A DNA stretch of 64,000 nucleotides from Prorocentrum cordatum (GCA_963575745.1 CAUYUJ010017982.1:568913-632912), one strand, 5' to 3'. Shown: positions 50,641 to 63,257, counted from the first letter of the stretch. Program-made: numbers and translations. Notes: generated by a model not told the origin, from the sequence alone.

Positions 50641-50985
50641 GAAAACAGCGCAACACCCTAGAAAAATCAATCGGATGTCTAGCGTCGGGCCCGTCACAAA
50701 ACCAACCGCAAACACGGCGCAACCTCGGGAATGCATAGAGCGACGAGGCAGAGGGCCAGAGGAGTGAGCACGCGCGCGGAAGCCATGGCCCCGCGCTCGA
50801 GCACCCCCTCCTCTGAGGGGATGGCACAACGAGAGCGGCCGCCTAAACGCCCTCTAGTGTAAAGGCGGGCCCTCATCAAAGAAAACGTCTGAGCTAGCTC
50901 CCCTCGGAGCCATGCCCACGAGCTTGGAAGTAGTTTCGAATGTCAACTGTAGAAGACTGGGATCTGCTGGGGCCTACACGGGGTC

Positions 50986-51828
50986 TCATTTCTTCTTCGG
51001 GCGCTTCTGCTTTCCGTGGGACCCGCCCCCTCCTCCCTTGAATATCATCTTCTCGAGCTCTTTGGCCGTCTGAGACCGAGGAGCCTCGTCATCCTCCAAG
51101 ATCAGACTCACGGACTTCAACCTCCCGTTGGCCTTGAGAACATACAGCGCGGCCGTCACCGTGGGGTGCGCCATGGCGGCGAATATCCACTTGGCCTCCT
51201 CCACCTCCTCTCCGTCGATCGTCGATGTCACTTTCGCGTCGAAGCACCTCGTCGCTTTGAGCTTCACTTCGGAATCCTTGAGGCCCCCCCCGAACTCCAC
51301 GAGCGTCGTCAACGCCGAGGCTGACTCCTGTGGGTTGGTGCCCTGGGCCACCGCGGCCTTGACCTCTTCTAGCCTGGCCCCCACGGCCTCGCTCAATCTG
51401 AACAGCAGCATGCGGAGGTAGGCGTCGGGCTTCTTGCCGAGCGGGTGGCCGCGGTAGTCGGCGGCCGCGACCGTGTCCCCGGCCTCCTTCCCGACCTTCT
51501 GGTAGTGGGCCGTGCTCGACTCCAGCGCCACCTGCATCTGGGAACCGACTCGGAGCCGAACCACCACGTTCTGGTCTCGCGCCGAGCCCCGGAAGTTGTC
51601 CTCGTGCTGGAGCAGTAGCTCGGTCATCAAGCGGTCCTTCTTCGAGATGCCAGCTACTTCGGCGTCGGTGCTCGGTTTGGTGCTCTCGACTCCTGCCTCG
51701 CCCGCGCCTCGCTTCTTGAGCAGCTCGGCCGCGGGAGTGGACGTCGCCCCTCGAGATACTGGGCTCTGCTGCAGTCGTTGAAGGCCGAACTGAATGTGAT
51801 AGCGATAGCGGCGTCTGGGCCCGAACAA
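50986..51828 (-). pseudogene. C-terminal extension protein of the LINE
   Basis: A 280-residue open frame ending in a Lys-rich tail (KGGGGGSHGKQKRPKKK). Helical text: SKKDRLMTELLLQHEDNFRG, YRGHPLGKKPDAYLRMLLFR, LEEVKAAVAQGTNPQESAS. A beta-rich part follows (VKLKATRCFDAKVTSTIDGE, AALYVLKANGRLKSVSLILE). The zinc-finger tail of the LINE stands just before it in another frame, so it may be the end of the same polyprotein or a separate downstream ORF. I recognise the type as recurring in dinoflagellate LINEs but cannot name a function. Confidence 0.5.
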
Positions 51829-51836
51829 GCTGCGGA

Positions 51837-52490
51837 TCAGAGAGATGTAGGCAACGTTTCACTTGAATATGCCTGATCGGGTTGTCCTTGCGAGTAAAAA
51901 CCTGGGAGCAGCATGGGCACCTGCGGGCACCGAGGTCTTCCGAGGGAATATTCACACGGTTGGCAATGATCGAGTGGACCGCAAACCTGCGGTTCCCCAG
52001 CCCCTTCCGACCGTTGCATCCTTTTTCCACACTCTGGGCACACAAGAAGTCGAGAGGCATCGATCTCCCCTGCCTCCTGCGTCAAGTCACTCTCAGCTTC
52101 GTGCAAGAGGGCAACTCTGAGCTCGGCAACAGAGAGCATGCTAAGCCACTCCAGCCAGTCACGAGAAACACATGGCGAATCGGACGGTGCTCGCTCCTTG
52201 TCTGCTGCTGGGATGCTAGTCCAAAGCGCCCGACTATCCGAAAGAAGTTGCCCTATTCGGCATGAGTGGTTGCGGCACCTGGAGTCATCGAACGAAAGCT
52301 TCCCGAAAACGACTGATCGTATAGCTATCGTGGGGTCGTAGCCTGGGGGTTCGGGTAGAAGTCCTGGTAATATGACATGCCGCCACCACTGAAGCCTACG
52401 ATGCAGCAGAGTAGAGCTGACACTGAAGATGTTGGCTCGCCTACGGATATCAGAGTTGTAGACGCGATGCATGTGAGCGGGGGACCGCAA
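51837..52490 (-). pseudogene. LINE post-RT region with zinc-finger motifs
   Basis: Text: ANIFSVSSTLLHRRLQWWRH (a common post-RT segment, L-x-W-x-x-H), then a 100-residue helical stretch (RDWLEWLSMLSVAELRVALL) and LLVCPECGKRMQRSEGAG, the first C2 of a zinc finger. In the neighbouring frame (51880-51960) comes CPCCSQVFTRKDNPIRHI and a closing Cys, a C2HC-type finger. The two fingers are in different frames, so the region is frameshifted. Confidence 0.6.
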
Positions 52491-52745
52491 ACTATGCCGA
52501 AGTTTGCGAGTCTGTCATCGTTCCAACTTCTTCAGATCGGCTCGGGTCAAGAAGGCTACCTCCAGCGCGTACAGTGCGATCGAACGAACAAGCGAGCACC
52601 ACAGCCGCACCTTCAAACGAATACTGAGGTTGCCCTTAAGAACACGCTGGGCAAGACGACCGTGCGCCTTGTTCGCAAAGGAGAGGCGAGTCTTGATCTC
52701 GGGAGAGTAGGAACCAGTGGCGGAAAGCAGGCAAAGGAAGTACTT
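52490..52745 (-). pseudogene. LINE RT-to-finger linker with one in-frame stop
   Basis: Minus-strand frame: SPEIKTRLSFANKAHGRLAQ, GNLSIRLKVRLWCSLVRSIA, LYALEVAFLTRADLKKLER, then TGA before QTRKL. Such SxKxR...L...+VRS.LLYG-like text is typical of the thumb-adjacent part of LINE RTs. It joins the 51837-52490 piece. Confidence 0.6.
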
Positions 52746-52841
52746 ACCGTCGGCGTCGGGTGCAGGGCGCGGACCTGCGTGTCTACGTGGGTCATGTTAA
52801 TGCCAGTCTAGACTGGCATTAACCGTCGGCGTCGGGTGCAG
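52746..52841. repeat. 28-bp perfect palindrome between two 20-bp direct repeats
   Basis: The palindrome 52796-52823 (gttaatgccagtctagactg, continuing to cattaac) is perfect. A 20-bp copy of accgtcggcgtcgggtgcag precedes (52746-52765) and follows it (52822-52841). A second imperfect palindrome with a GGCAGCTGCTG centre lies at 52846-52877. These interrupt LINE coding text and resemble an insertion or template-switch scar. Confidence 0.8.
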
Positions 52842-52899
52842 ATTGCGAAACGGCAGCTGCTGTTTCGCAATCAGTTGCCGGAGTTTCCTGCAACCCTCC

Positions 52900-54174
52900 C
52901 CCACAACGCTCAACATCAACTCGGTTTTGGGGACGTTCATGGTCGGACCGCTGGCATTAACCTGGGTCCTCAGGAAGTCTAGGAACGATGTGACAGCATC
53001 GAAGTGGTCGACGATAGTCAGCGCGATTCGGCCATCTACGAATTCGATATGGGACGTGTCTAGATCGGATAACTCGACAGCCGTAAAGTCATCGGAATTC
53101 CTGAAAACCTGGAAGGAGGGGTCGTACTGAACCTGGACGCCCTTGAACCCGCCGCTAGCGTTTGGTCCTCGATATCATTCGTAATCATGTCATGGATCGC
53201 GATGAAGAGCCCTGGACCCTCCACACTACCTTGCCGAACCCCTTTCCGAATAAGAAGTCGACGACATGGACGATTCGTACGAACATCCCTAATAATATAA
53301 CATGTTCCGTTATGTAACTCCTGAGCTGTCAAGCGAGTTTGTCGAGACAGAGCGAGTTTCTCGAGGGAGGCCCATACCTGCTGCCGATCGAGCAAACCAA
53401 ACGCCTTCTCCAAGTCACTCAGGGCCGAGACGAGGATGACTGCTGGGTTCTGGGCACGCCAAGGATTAGAACGAAAGCGTCTGCCGACCTCGTCGACTAG
53501 AGCAATGGCATCATGAGTAGAACGGCCTTGCAGCGCGCCAAACTGCGTGCTGTACAACTTGCCAGACATCTGGAGCAACTCTGGCATAATGGTCATGTTT
53601 GTGAAGGCCTTACCCGCATGGCCGATGAGGTTGGTGATTATGTAATGGCCCTTGGCGTTCAACCCGTCACCTTTGGGCTTCCTTAAGGAGACTGTTTCAC
53701 CGTCTTTGAACCTTTGGGGCGCTGTTCGATACGCCTGTGCTGCCTGGAAAAAACTCAAAGAAGGGGATATTCAATAATCTCCGTACTGAGTTTCCAGAGT
53801 TCGGCAACCGCTCCTTCGGGGTCCTGCCGAGGGGCCTGGGATGTGACGGGGTCAGTCCACTTGAGGACAGGGGCACTCGTGAAGTTGGGGGGGCCTTCTC
53901 CAGAGCCTGGGTCACGCCATTGACGTCATACTGGCCTATGAGGTCCTCATCGGGGGCATCAGTGAAGTCCTGGGTCCGCCATCGTCGTCCATGGGCAACT
54001 CTGTGGCCTCGAAAATGGAGCACAGCGCATCCGTGCGGACCTGCTGGCCCTCTGCGTCATCGAAACACGGGTCATCCGTGGCGGGGTTGCGGACCGTCAG
54101 CATCGGCATCCTAGGCTTGGGCGCGAGCCTCTTGATGATGGGGTAACAACGTCGAATGTCATGAACTGCGTCCG

Positions 54175-54207
<33 letters not shown>

Positions 54208-54300
54208 GGCGACCAGAGCCGCAACAAGTTGTCGCTTCTCTGAACGGACAGCTCTCTTCGCAACCTTCGCCGCACGGCGAAACTCAGAAAAAAATACTCC
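52900..54300 (-). pseudogene. LINE reverse transcriptase domain
   Basis: A linker helix (FRRAAKVAKRAVRSEKRQLV, 54285-54220) and HDIRRCYPIIKRLAPKPRMP (54165-54100) lead to RT. The largest frame (53758-53060) holds FKDGETVSLRKPKGDGLNAK, YIITNLIGHAGKAFTNMTIM, FGALQGRSTHDAIALVDEVG, then SDLEKAFGLLDRQQVW (motif A Asp kept), LIRKGVRQGSVEGPGLFIAI (motif B region). After a frame change, SDDFTAVELSD and IEFVDGRIALTIV follow: the catalytic FVDD box is FVDG (53031-53042), losing the second Asp. VPKTELMLSVVGEG follows. The fold and order are non-LTR RT; the copy cannot be active. Confidence 0.75.
54174..54202. repeat. (CT)n microsatellite
   Basis: A pure CT run inside the LINE linker, producing an Arg/Glu run in the minus frame. 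Confidence 0.95.
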
Positions 54301-54354
54301 AGCGCGGCCCTACCTAGGAATTGGAGCCCCTCGGAAAGCAGCATTCGTAGTAAC

Positions 54355-55611
54355 AGTAAAGCCAAGCTAAAGCTAAGCTAAAGCTAAGCTAAAGCCAAGC
54401 TGAAGCTAAGCTAAAGCCAAGCTACAGCTAAGCTAAGGCTAAGCTAACACTAAGCTAAAGCTGAGCTACAGCTAAGCTGCAGCTAAGCTAACACTAAGCT
54501 GGAGCTAAGCTAAAGCTAAGCTGAATATAAGTTACAGCTAAAGCTAAAGCTAAGCCGAAGCTAAGCTAAAGCTAAGCTAAAGCTAAGCTAAAGCTGAACT
54601 AAAGCTAAGCTAAAGCTAAGATGAAGCTAAGCGGAAGCTAAGCTAAAGCTAAGCTAAGGCTAAGCTAAAGCTAAGCTGCAGCTAAGTTAAAGCCCAGCTG
54701 AAGCTAAGCTAAAGCTAAACTCAAGCTAAAGCTACGCTAAAGCTAAGCTCAAGCTAAGCTAAAGCTAAGATACAGCTAAGCTAAAGCTAAGCTAAAGCTA
54801 AGCGGAAGCTAAGCTATCACTAAGCTAAAGCTAAGCTAACACTAAGCTGGAGCTAAGCTAAAGCTAAGCTAACACTAAGCTAAAGGTAAGCTAGCACTAA
54901 GCTGAAGCTAAGCTAAAGCTAAGCCTAAGCGAAAGCTCAGCTAACACTAAGCTAAAGCTAAGCTAAAGCTAAGCTAAAGCTGAAGCTAAGCTAAGGCTAA
55001 GCTAGCACTAAGCTAAAGCTAAGCTAAAGCTAAGCTGAAGCTAAGCTGAAGCTAAGCTGAAGCTAAGCTAAAGCTAAACTCAAGCTAGACTAAAGCTAAG
55101 CTAAAGCTAAGCTAAAGCTAAGCTGAAGCTAAGCTAAAGCTAAGCTAAAGCTAAGCTAAAGCTAAGCTAAAGCTCAGCTAAAGCTAAACTAAGGCTAAGC
55201 TAAAGCTAAGTTGAAGCTAAGCTAAAGCTAAGTTAAAGCTAAGCTAAAGCTAAGGCTAAGCTAGAGCTAAGCTAAAGCTAAACTAAAGCTAAGCTGAAGC
55301 TAAGCTAAAGCTAAGCTAAAGCTAAGCTAAAGCTAAGCTAAAGCTCAGCTAACACTAAGCTAACATTAAGCTAAGGCTAAGCTAACACTAAGCTGAAGCT
55401 AAGCTAAAGCTAAGCTAAAGCTAAGCTAAAGCTAAGCTGAAGCTAAGCTAACACTATGCTGAAACTAAGCTAAAGCTAAGCTAAAGCTGAGCTAAAGCTA
55501 AGCTAAAACTAAGCTAAAGCTAAGCTAAAGCTAAGCTAAAGCTAAGCTAAAGCTAAGCTAAAGCTAAAGCTAAAGCTAAAGCTAAGCTAAAGCTAAAGCT
55601 AAGGCTAAAGC
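54355..55611. repeat. AGCTAA satellite array, about 1.25 kb
   Basis: Made of GCTAAA / GCTAAG hexamers (AAGCTAAGCTAAAGCTAAGC and variants) with substitutions such as ACACTAAGC, GGAGCT and TCAGCT. Each unit contains the palindrome AGCT, so the array could form many small hairpins. It sits between the endonuclease and RT parts of a LINE on both sides of which coding text continues. Confidence 0.95.
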
Positions 55612-55739
55612 TCCCAGGGGACTGGGGGAACCGCGGGGCGGGGACTGGGGGAACCGCCCGGGGCGATTTACACTGCCCGGCCCCTTTAAGCTAAGAGGGT
55701 AAGAACACTTCTAGGCAGAGCCTACGTAGGGAATGAAGT

Positions 55740-57146
55740 CTACAGCCATGATTGCTGGTTCATCACTCTAGAAAACATACGTTGATAGTATTGCTTACGT
55801 CCAATCAGCTGAAGAGTATCCTCGGTCAACTCCTGCTTCTTAGCTGCCGCAGGGTTGCCAACATAGATAGAATACGCAGCGTCCACAACCGCTCCATCGA
55901 AAGCATCGTAGTATGCGGATGGGTGTGGGAATGCAAGTCCTGGGCCACATTCCTGACGCCAATCGCCTCGAATTTGGCGATTCTGCAGCTCACAGCGCAG
56001 TCTGTCTCGGAAGCATTGTACTCGTGCGGGCACCGTATGTTCATGTAGGGTAGCTCGCAGGTCATGAAGGAGTATATCTCGATTCCATCTGGGCAATAGG
56101 GGCGACGGAATCTTGCGGCACTTGAACTTGGTTGAAATCCGAGCCTTAAGAGGTCGATGGTCGCGGCAGCCGCCAAGGCTCACGGGGAGTGAAGGTAATA
56201 CTTTGGCGCCGTATCCAGATCCCCCCCGCAGCCGTGCACAAGCGAAGTCAATATGATTCCACGTAATTCCGTCAATATGAAGCCATGTGCCTGTTTGAGC
56301 GCCCTTGCTGCCGTGTGTGTTCAGTGCCGTCAAATGCTGAGATTGAAGAATACTGAGTAGCTGGCCGCCGTTGTGGTTGGTCACACGTGGGATGCGATCG
56401 GCACCAGCGAAGCCAACGTGCGGAAGGTCTGGGGCCATCGTTCCATTAGCGTCGAGGCACCAGATCAAAGTAGTACGCTGCTGGACTCGTCGGGGTGCAG
56501 ACTCACTGGCGTGCCAAAAATTGCCCTGCGCCAGTCGATGAGCCTGCAGCTGGTTGTCTCGGTCGGCACCCACGGGTTGGCACGGTGGAGAGTTGGTCGG
56601 CGCATAGCCGTTCAATGTGTAGAGGTCGCGCTCTTGGCGCCCCTCTCGTCGGACGCGAAGACCAAGGAGTCGTCCTGGAAGCCGCTCGTGGACACATCTG
56701 ACCTCCAGCGGGTTGAAGTTGGATAAGTTGAGGGCTGTGAGGCACCCATCTTTGGCTCGAGCCGAAGTCCGTGGAGTCGGATAGATCCTATATCCTGCAC
56801 AATTCCACGGTGTGGTGCCACTCATCAATGTACCCTGGAAGCATACAGCGGCAATATTCTGATCCTTGGCGAGACGTAACAATTCGCCAACTCGATCGAT
56901 GCGAATCAAAGACTCCGTATTATAACCCCAGACTTTCATCAACTGGCTGTTGCGCGAAACTTGCGTTCGTCTGGGCGGCTGTGACGGTGGTGCAAGCTCA
57001 GGTTCTCGTTGAAGAATTTGCCTTTCATGTTGAGTTGCTTGGACGGCCACAGGACGAGTAAGCAGCTGACCATGATACCAGCAGCTGCCTGTCACCATGG
57101 CGAGTCGTACAGCTCGTCTCCAGGCCCTTTTGCCACCTATGTGCAC
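55740..57146 (-). pseudogene. LINE APE-type endonuclease, 468-residue open frame
   Basis: An exonuclease-endonuclease-phosphatase (EEP) domain from about residue 70: MKVWGYNTESLIRIDRVGEL (motif I Asn), then AAVCFQGTLM (motif II, Glu replaced: QET-like box reads QGT), DLYTLNGYAPTNS, TLIWCLDANGTMAPD (GDFN-like box reads DANG), HLTALNTHGSKG, IDGITWNHIDFACAR and CRDHRPLKARI (final Asp-His). A helical linker follows (ILLHDLRATLHEHTVPAR) to a stop at 55740. The nick-site chemistry residues are mostly present except the motif II Glu, so activity is doubtful. It is the first domain of the LINE. Confidence 0.75.
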
Positions 57147-57866
57147 TGGCTACCGCCGTCGGTCTTGTAGGCGAAGCCGAGGTGGCGGCCCAGCTCGGTC
57201 GGGCAGCCGAGCAGCGCTCGCCTCGCATGCGACAGCAGCACCCTCCTCCTCCGATTCCTTCAAGCCAAGCACAGCAGCGCCATGGCAGGAAGAGGAGAAC
57301 ACTAGGGTCCCGCCTGGTGGGGAATTGCGACCCCACGCTCGCCTGTGCGAGAAGCGCCCTTGAGCCGCCGAGGCTTTTCCGCCGTTGCCGCTGGCTTTCG
57401 CCGGCTTCCGCCGCCTCGGGCGGACGCAGGCGGAAGCTTGCGAGTGCCTGTGAGCCTCCGAGCCTCGCCGCCGTGGATCTGGAAGGTCGCCGCGGTCTTC
57501 ACCTCGCGCGCTCGGAGACGGCAGGCGCCCTCGGTGTCCAGGACTCGCTAGACGGCCGGGACTCCGCCGCGCCAGCCCTCGTGGACCCCCTCCTCGGCGA
57601 CGCGGACCACCTTGCCGTGCTAGGGGGGGGGGTCCTCGCAGGCCTCGAGGTTCTCCTTTGCCGTCGTTTTCGCTTCATTATTGCCATCGTTTTCCTTCTT
57701 GGCCATGAACTTGCGGGGGAAGTTCGCCTTGGCCTTCGGCGCCCTGCCCGCGAGCTAAACCTTGGCCGCGCCTCGACTCAGGTGCTCGAGCGCCGCCTCG
57801 CCGCCAGCATCGGCCTTCGCGCGCTGCCACATGCGTCGCAGCTTGCCTGGGAACTGGCCCGAGAAC
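57147..57866 (-). pseudogene. degenerate C-terminal part of the transposase-like gene
   Basis: Frameshifted text continues from the 57867-59330 gene: NFPRKFMAKKENDGNNEAK (about 57700-57650), then Arg/Ala-rich frames and a KLPPASARGG segment. The TTCCGCC word stretch at 57376-57440 lies here. The LINE begins directly below 57146. Confidence 0.35.
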
Positions 57867-59330
57867 TTAGACGCCCACCTGTTCTCGCGCGCACGTGCGC
57901 GGCAGAGCTTGAGCCGGTTCTCGATGGCGCGCGGGGACTGGATCTACTTGATCCGCCCCTCTGGCGTTCTGAGCATGTCCTTCTGCGCGTCGGCGAGCTC
58001 GAGAGGGGTTTTCGCCCTGCTCGTAGTCCCTGGGCAAGTCCTCAAGGTGGAAGCAGTTCCCGTCGAGGGCGCTCCACTCGGGCACGGGCGGCGCGCCCTC
58101 GGGCCAACTCTGGATGCCCTCCAGGCGCTCGGTCGCCAGCCTCTGCTCGATGCCGCGACTGGGCTCGACGGGGTAGCTCCGCGGCTCCAGGCCCGCGACG
58201 ACCTTGAGCTCAACCTGCTCTGTCGGCCAGGCCGCGAGCATTTGGTTCGCTCGCAGCCCTTGGAGCGGCACCGCCCCCTTGTTCTTCTGGCGAAAGCGGG
58301 TGTAGACCTCGGAGACGCAGTCGAGGCGCTCGTAGGGCCCCCATTGGGTCGGGGACAGGCACTGCTTCTCGGGCTCGGTCTTGGCCTTCTGGACCCAACC
58401 CTGCTCGATGGCCCAGTGCATCTGTGCCGCGGCCTCTCGGATCGCGGCCCCGAGCTGGCCGCGCTCGCGGGTCTCTGGCTCCCGCGGGAAGCTCGCGACG
58501 TCAGGGGCCACGGGCGCGTCGGCCGCATTCTCGAGCCACGCTCGGGGCGTGGCTGCCTCAGCCCACTGGCTCGAGAAGCAGTCTGCGAACGCGAGGCTCT
58601 GGCCGTGCTGCTGCTTGATGAAGTCGATGGCCCAGGAAGCGATGAGCTCGTCCGCCCAGGCCCTCGGCTGCCCCCGCGCGTCGACGGCCTCGAAGACCCT
58701 CGCGCGGTCCCCATCGGAGAACTCGAGCAGAGCTTGCGCCAGCCATTGACCAATGCGCCTAAAGGCCCGCCCCTGTCGCCCCGCTCATTGGCGGCGCTGC
58801 GCCGCCGGGTGCCCTCCTCGTGGTTGACGTCGCTCACTCGGCAGTGCCATGCGCAGGGGGCGAGGAGCACGCTGCGCTTCTTGGCGGACTTGGGCCCCCT
58901 GCTCGGGTCGAACCAGCCCTCGACTGCGGAGATGCTGATGAGGGGGATCCTGTGCTTGTCCCCCGTGCTCGAGTAGGCCTGGCCCACGGGCTCCTCGTGG
59001 TCGGGGTGCTCTGCCAAGTGCTCGGCCTCCTCGGTCTCCAAGGCTGCCTTGCCCCCCTCGAGCTGCGTCTCGCGTAAGTTGCGGCGGAGGCTCCGGATGC
59101 GTCTCTTGGCGCCTGAGGCGTAGATCTCGCCCTCGTGGGCGCGCGCTTCCTCCTCGCCCTGGAGCTTGAGCACAGGCGCGGTGGCGTCGAAGACGACCGC
59201 GCTCGCGTTGGCCCTCTGCTCGGAGAAGGCATCAGGGCCCCTGGCGAAGAGGCTGAAATCCTCGGAGCTGCCCCTCGCAACCAGGTGCGCGAGTCGAATG
59301 GGAGTTCGTCGAAGTTGTAGCAGCTGCTAC
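57867..59330 (-). pseudogene. transposase-like gene, central part (DDE-type candidate)
   Basis: Coding text in two main frames: LRRTPIRLAHLVARGSSEDF, LKLQGEEEARAHEGEIYASG (59300-59115), KHRIPLISISAVEGWFDPSR (59000-58900), VLLAPCAWHCRVSDVNHEEG, then in another frame DELIASWAIDFIKQQHGQSL and FADCFSSQWAEAATPRAW (58655-58545), EKQCLSPTQWGPYERLDCVS, LRANQMLAAWPTEQVELKVV and GNCFHLEDLPRDYEQGE. The pattern (an acidic residue in xxSAVEGWFD, then an ADCFSSQW block resembling the second-Asp DNxxxQ site of DDE transposases) suggests a transposase or domesticated relative. The family is my inference. One frameshift near 58.75 kb. Confidence 0.45.
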
Positions 59331-59366
59331 GACTACTACTATAACTAGTAGTATTAGTATTAGTAT

Positions 59367-59428
<62 letters not shown>

Positions 59429-59449
59429 ATCGTAGTCGTAGTCGTAGTC

Positions 59450-59507
<58 letters not shown>

Positions 59508-59622
59508 TAGAAGTAGTAGTAGAAGTAGAAGTAGAAGTAGTGGCAGTAGTAGTAATATTAATAGTAACAGTAGTAGTCGTAGTAGTAATCATAGTAGTAG
59601 TAGTAATAGTAGTAGTAGTATC

Positions 59623-59657
<35 letters not shown>

Positions 59658-60308
59658 CAGTGGAGGTAGCGGTAAAACTAATAGTCGTTGTCGTAGTAGT
59701 AGTTAGGTGTAGCAGTAGCAGTTGTAGTCGTGGTGGTAGCCGTAGTAGTAGTAGACATAGTAGTGGTAGTAGTAGTTGTTGGAGCAGTGGCAAGAGTACT
59801 AATAGTAGTCGTAGTAGCAGCAGTAGTAGTAATAATAGAAAGAGTAGTCGTAGTCGCAGTAGTAGTAGTTACTAGTAGGAGTAGTACCTAGTCTACGAGT
59901 AGTAGTACTAGTACTCACTAGCATTTGTAGTAGGTACTAGTCATAATAATAGTTACACATAGTAAGTACTAGTAGGTACTAGTGATAATGATTAGTAGCA
60001 GTAGTGCTAGTTACTAGTGGTAGTAAATCCAGCTAGCTCGTAGTAGTAGTAGCTAGCAGTAATCGTAGTAACAGGTCATGGAAATTTGTAGTAGCTAGTA
60101 GTAGCTAGAAGCAGTAGTAGTAGTAGTAGTTGTAGTAGTAGCAATAGTTACGCGTAGCAGTAGCTACCACTCGTACTAGTAGCTACTAGTAGTCGCTGGT
60201 AGAACTAGTAGCATTCGTGGTAGTAGTAGTACTAGTAGTACTACTAGTAGTAGTAGTAGTAGTAGTAGTAGTAGGTAGTAGTAGCACTAGTAGTGATAGT
60301 AGTATTAT

Positions 60309-60344
<36 letters not shown>

Positions 60345-60494
60345 TGATAGTACAAGTAGTAGTAGTTGTAGTAGTAGTAGTAGTAGTGCGCATAGTAGAA
60401 GTAGTAATAGAAATAATCGTAGCAGCAGGAGTAATTAGGCGCAGTCGTCGTAGTAGTGGTTGTAGTAGTAGTAGTAGTTGTAATAGTAAGTAGT
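59324..60494. repeat. imperfect (TAG)n array, plus orientation
   Basis: TAG/GTA repeats with many substitutions from about 59331 to 60494. The strand flips to (CTA)n after about 60495. Non-repeat words near 60395-60445 (tagaaataatcgtagcagcagg, taattaggcgcag) recur in reverse complement at 60652-60712. Confidence 0.95.
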
Positions 60495-61073
<579 letters not shown>

Positions 61074-61775
61074 CTAACCTGGGGGAACCTGTCGACCGGC
61101 GAAGCGCCGGCCCTTGCGCCCGCTCGCGCGCGGCCTGTTGATGACGTGCGCGCCCGCGAACGTCAGGTCCTTCTGGGGCGTCCGGTTGATCTGGGAGGTC
61201 TTGAGGTGCCTGGTCACCCTCTTGTGGATCTCGGCGTTGTAGCTCTTGTGGCCGACGTTCTGCAGGTGGAGCTGCTTGTCGCGCTCGAAGGCCAGCTCGT
61301 TGCGCAGCCGCGTCAGGATGGCATGATTCCTGACCCCGTGGCCGCGCTCGCGCCCCCGCTTGAACCGGCGCCCCAGGCAGCGCATGGCGCCCTCGAGTGG
61401 GGGCTTGGCGGTGACCATGCTGGGGGCGTCGTGGGAGAGCCCGGCGCCCTCGCTCTTGCTCTGGCGGACTAAGGGGCGGCCGCGCCCGCAGGCTCGGACG
61501 CCGTTCTTGCCGAGCCTCGCCGCGGCAACCTTCTTCTCGATAGCCGCCCGAAGCCCGCTCCATCCCGCGACCGCCTCGCGGCCCCAGCGCCGCTTCTCGC
61601 GCGGCTTGGCCCTCGCGGCGCTGGGCGGGAGGGCAAACTTTCTGACGCCGTGCTCGTCGGCGTGCTTGCTCCAGTCGAGGAGGATCTGGAGCTTGGATTG
61701 CGCAGGCGGGTCTCGTCGCAGCGCGGGCGCAGCTCGCGGCTTGCGCGCCCCCTTGCACTGCTTCGGCACACCCAT
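61074..61775 (-). CDS. transposase-like gene, N-terminal exon or part
   Basis: A clean 233-residue frame: MGVPKQCKGARKPRAAPALR, SKLQILLDWSKHADEHGVRK, WGREAVAGWSGLRAAIEKKV, GVRNHAILTRLRNELAFERD, VGHKSYNAEIHKRVTRHLKT, FAGAHVINRPRASGRKGRRF. A regular alpha-helical, basic composition fits a DNA-binding N-terminus. The continuation (LRRTPIRLAHLVARG, 59300) lies across the trinucleotide arrays, and the frame reads a stop (TAG) just at the array start. I believe it is one gene with the array in an intron or inserted, but cannot prove it. The start codon ATG at 61775 is supported by the upstream loss of coding text. Confidence 0.55.
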   Translation of the reverse strand: MGVPKQCKGARKPRAAPALRRDPPAQSKLQILLDWSKHADEHGVRKFALPPSAARAKPREKRRWGREAVAGWSGLRAAIEKKVAAARLGKNGVRACGRGRPLVRQSKSEGAGLSHDAPSMVTAKPPLEGAMRCLGRRFKRGRERGHGVRNHAILTRLRNELAFERDKQLHLQNVGHKSYNAEIHKRVTRHLKTSQINRTPQKDLTFAGAHVINRPRASGRKGRRFAGRQVPPG

Positions 61776-61904
61776 CGGGTCTGCCGCCCTGGCCGAAGCC
61801 CCACTTCGCGCCTCGACCGAAGTCGCCCGGGGCGAGGGCCTGGCCCTCTGCGCTCGAAAGCTCTCGGCGCGCGGCCGAAGCCGCTCGTCGCTCCTCGGAC
61901 CAGT

Positions 61905-62368
<464 letters not shown>

Positions 62369-62389
62369 GCGTGAGGCGTGAGAAGTGAG

Positions 62390-63035
<646 letters not shown>

Positions 63036-63257
63036 ACAAGAACGGTCGGCGAAGGAAGAGAACGGGCGGGGGGGGCGGGACTGCATATCCCCCCAAACAA
63101 AAATTTAGTCGACGCCTTAGGGTCTTGATGTGCACAACCTACTTCTTTCGAACCGTTTTCAACCCTATAAATAAAAGAAAGAAGGGGCCCGTGGCGGGCA
63201 GGCGGCGGCGATAGAAAGAAAACAAGAGTGCAGCGGCAACGGCTTCCGGAAATCCAT
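63036..63257. other. no gene recognised
   Basis: Short unique sequence including aataaaagaaagaagg; no coding or RNA feature recognised. Confidence 0.4.

Larger units (their letters stand above)
50986..57146 (-). mobile_element. LINE-type non-LTR retrotransposon with APE endonuclease, interrupted by a satellite
   Basis: On the minus strand the order is APE-type endonuclease (57146-55740), AGCTAA satellite (55611-54355, inserted), linker helix and RT (about 54290-52900), a post-RT region with a hydrophobic LQWW motif, zinc-finger tail (about 52200-51880) and a further ORF to 50986. This is the layout of an APE-class LINE. Frameshifts, an in-frame stop and a changed RT catalytic box (FVDG) show it is dead. 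Confidence 0.75.
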
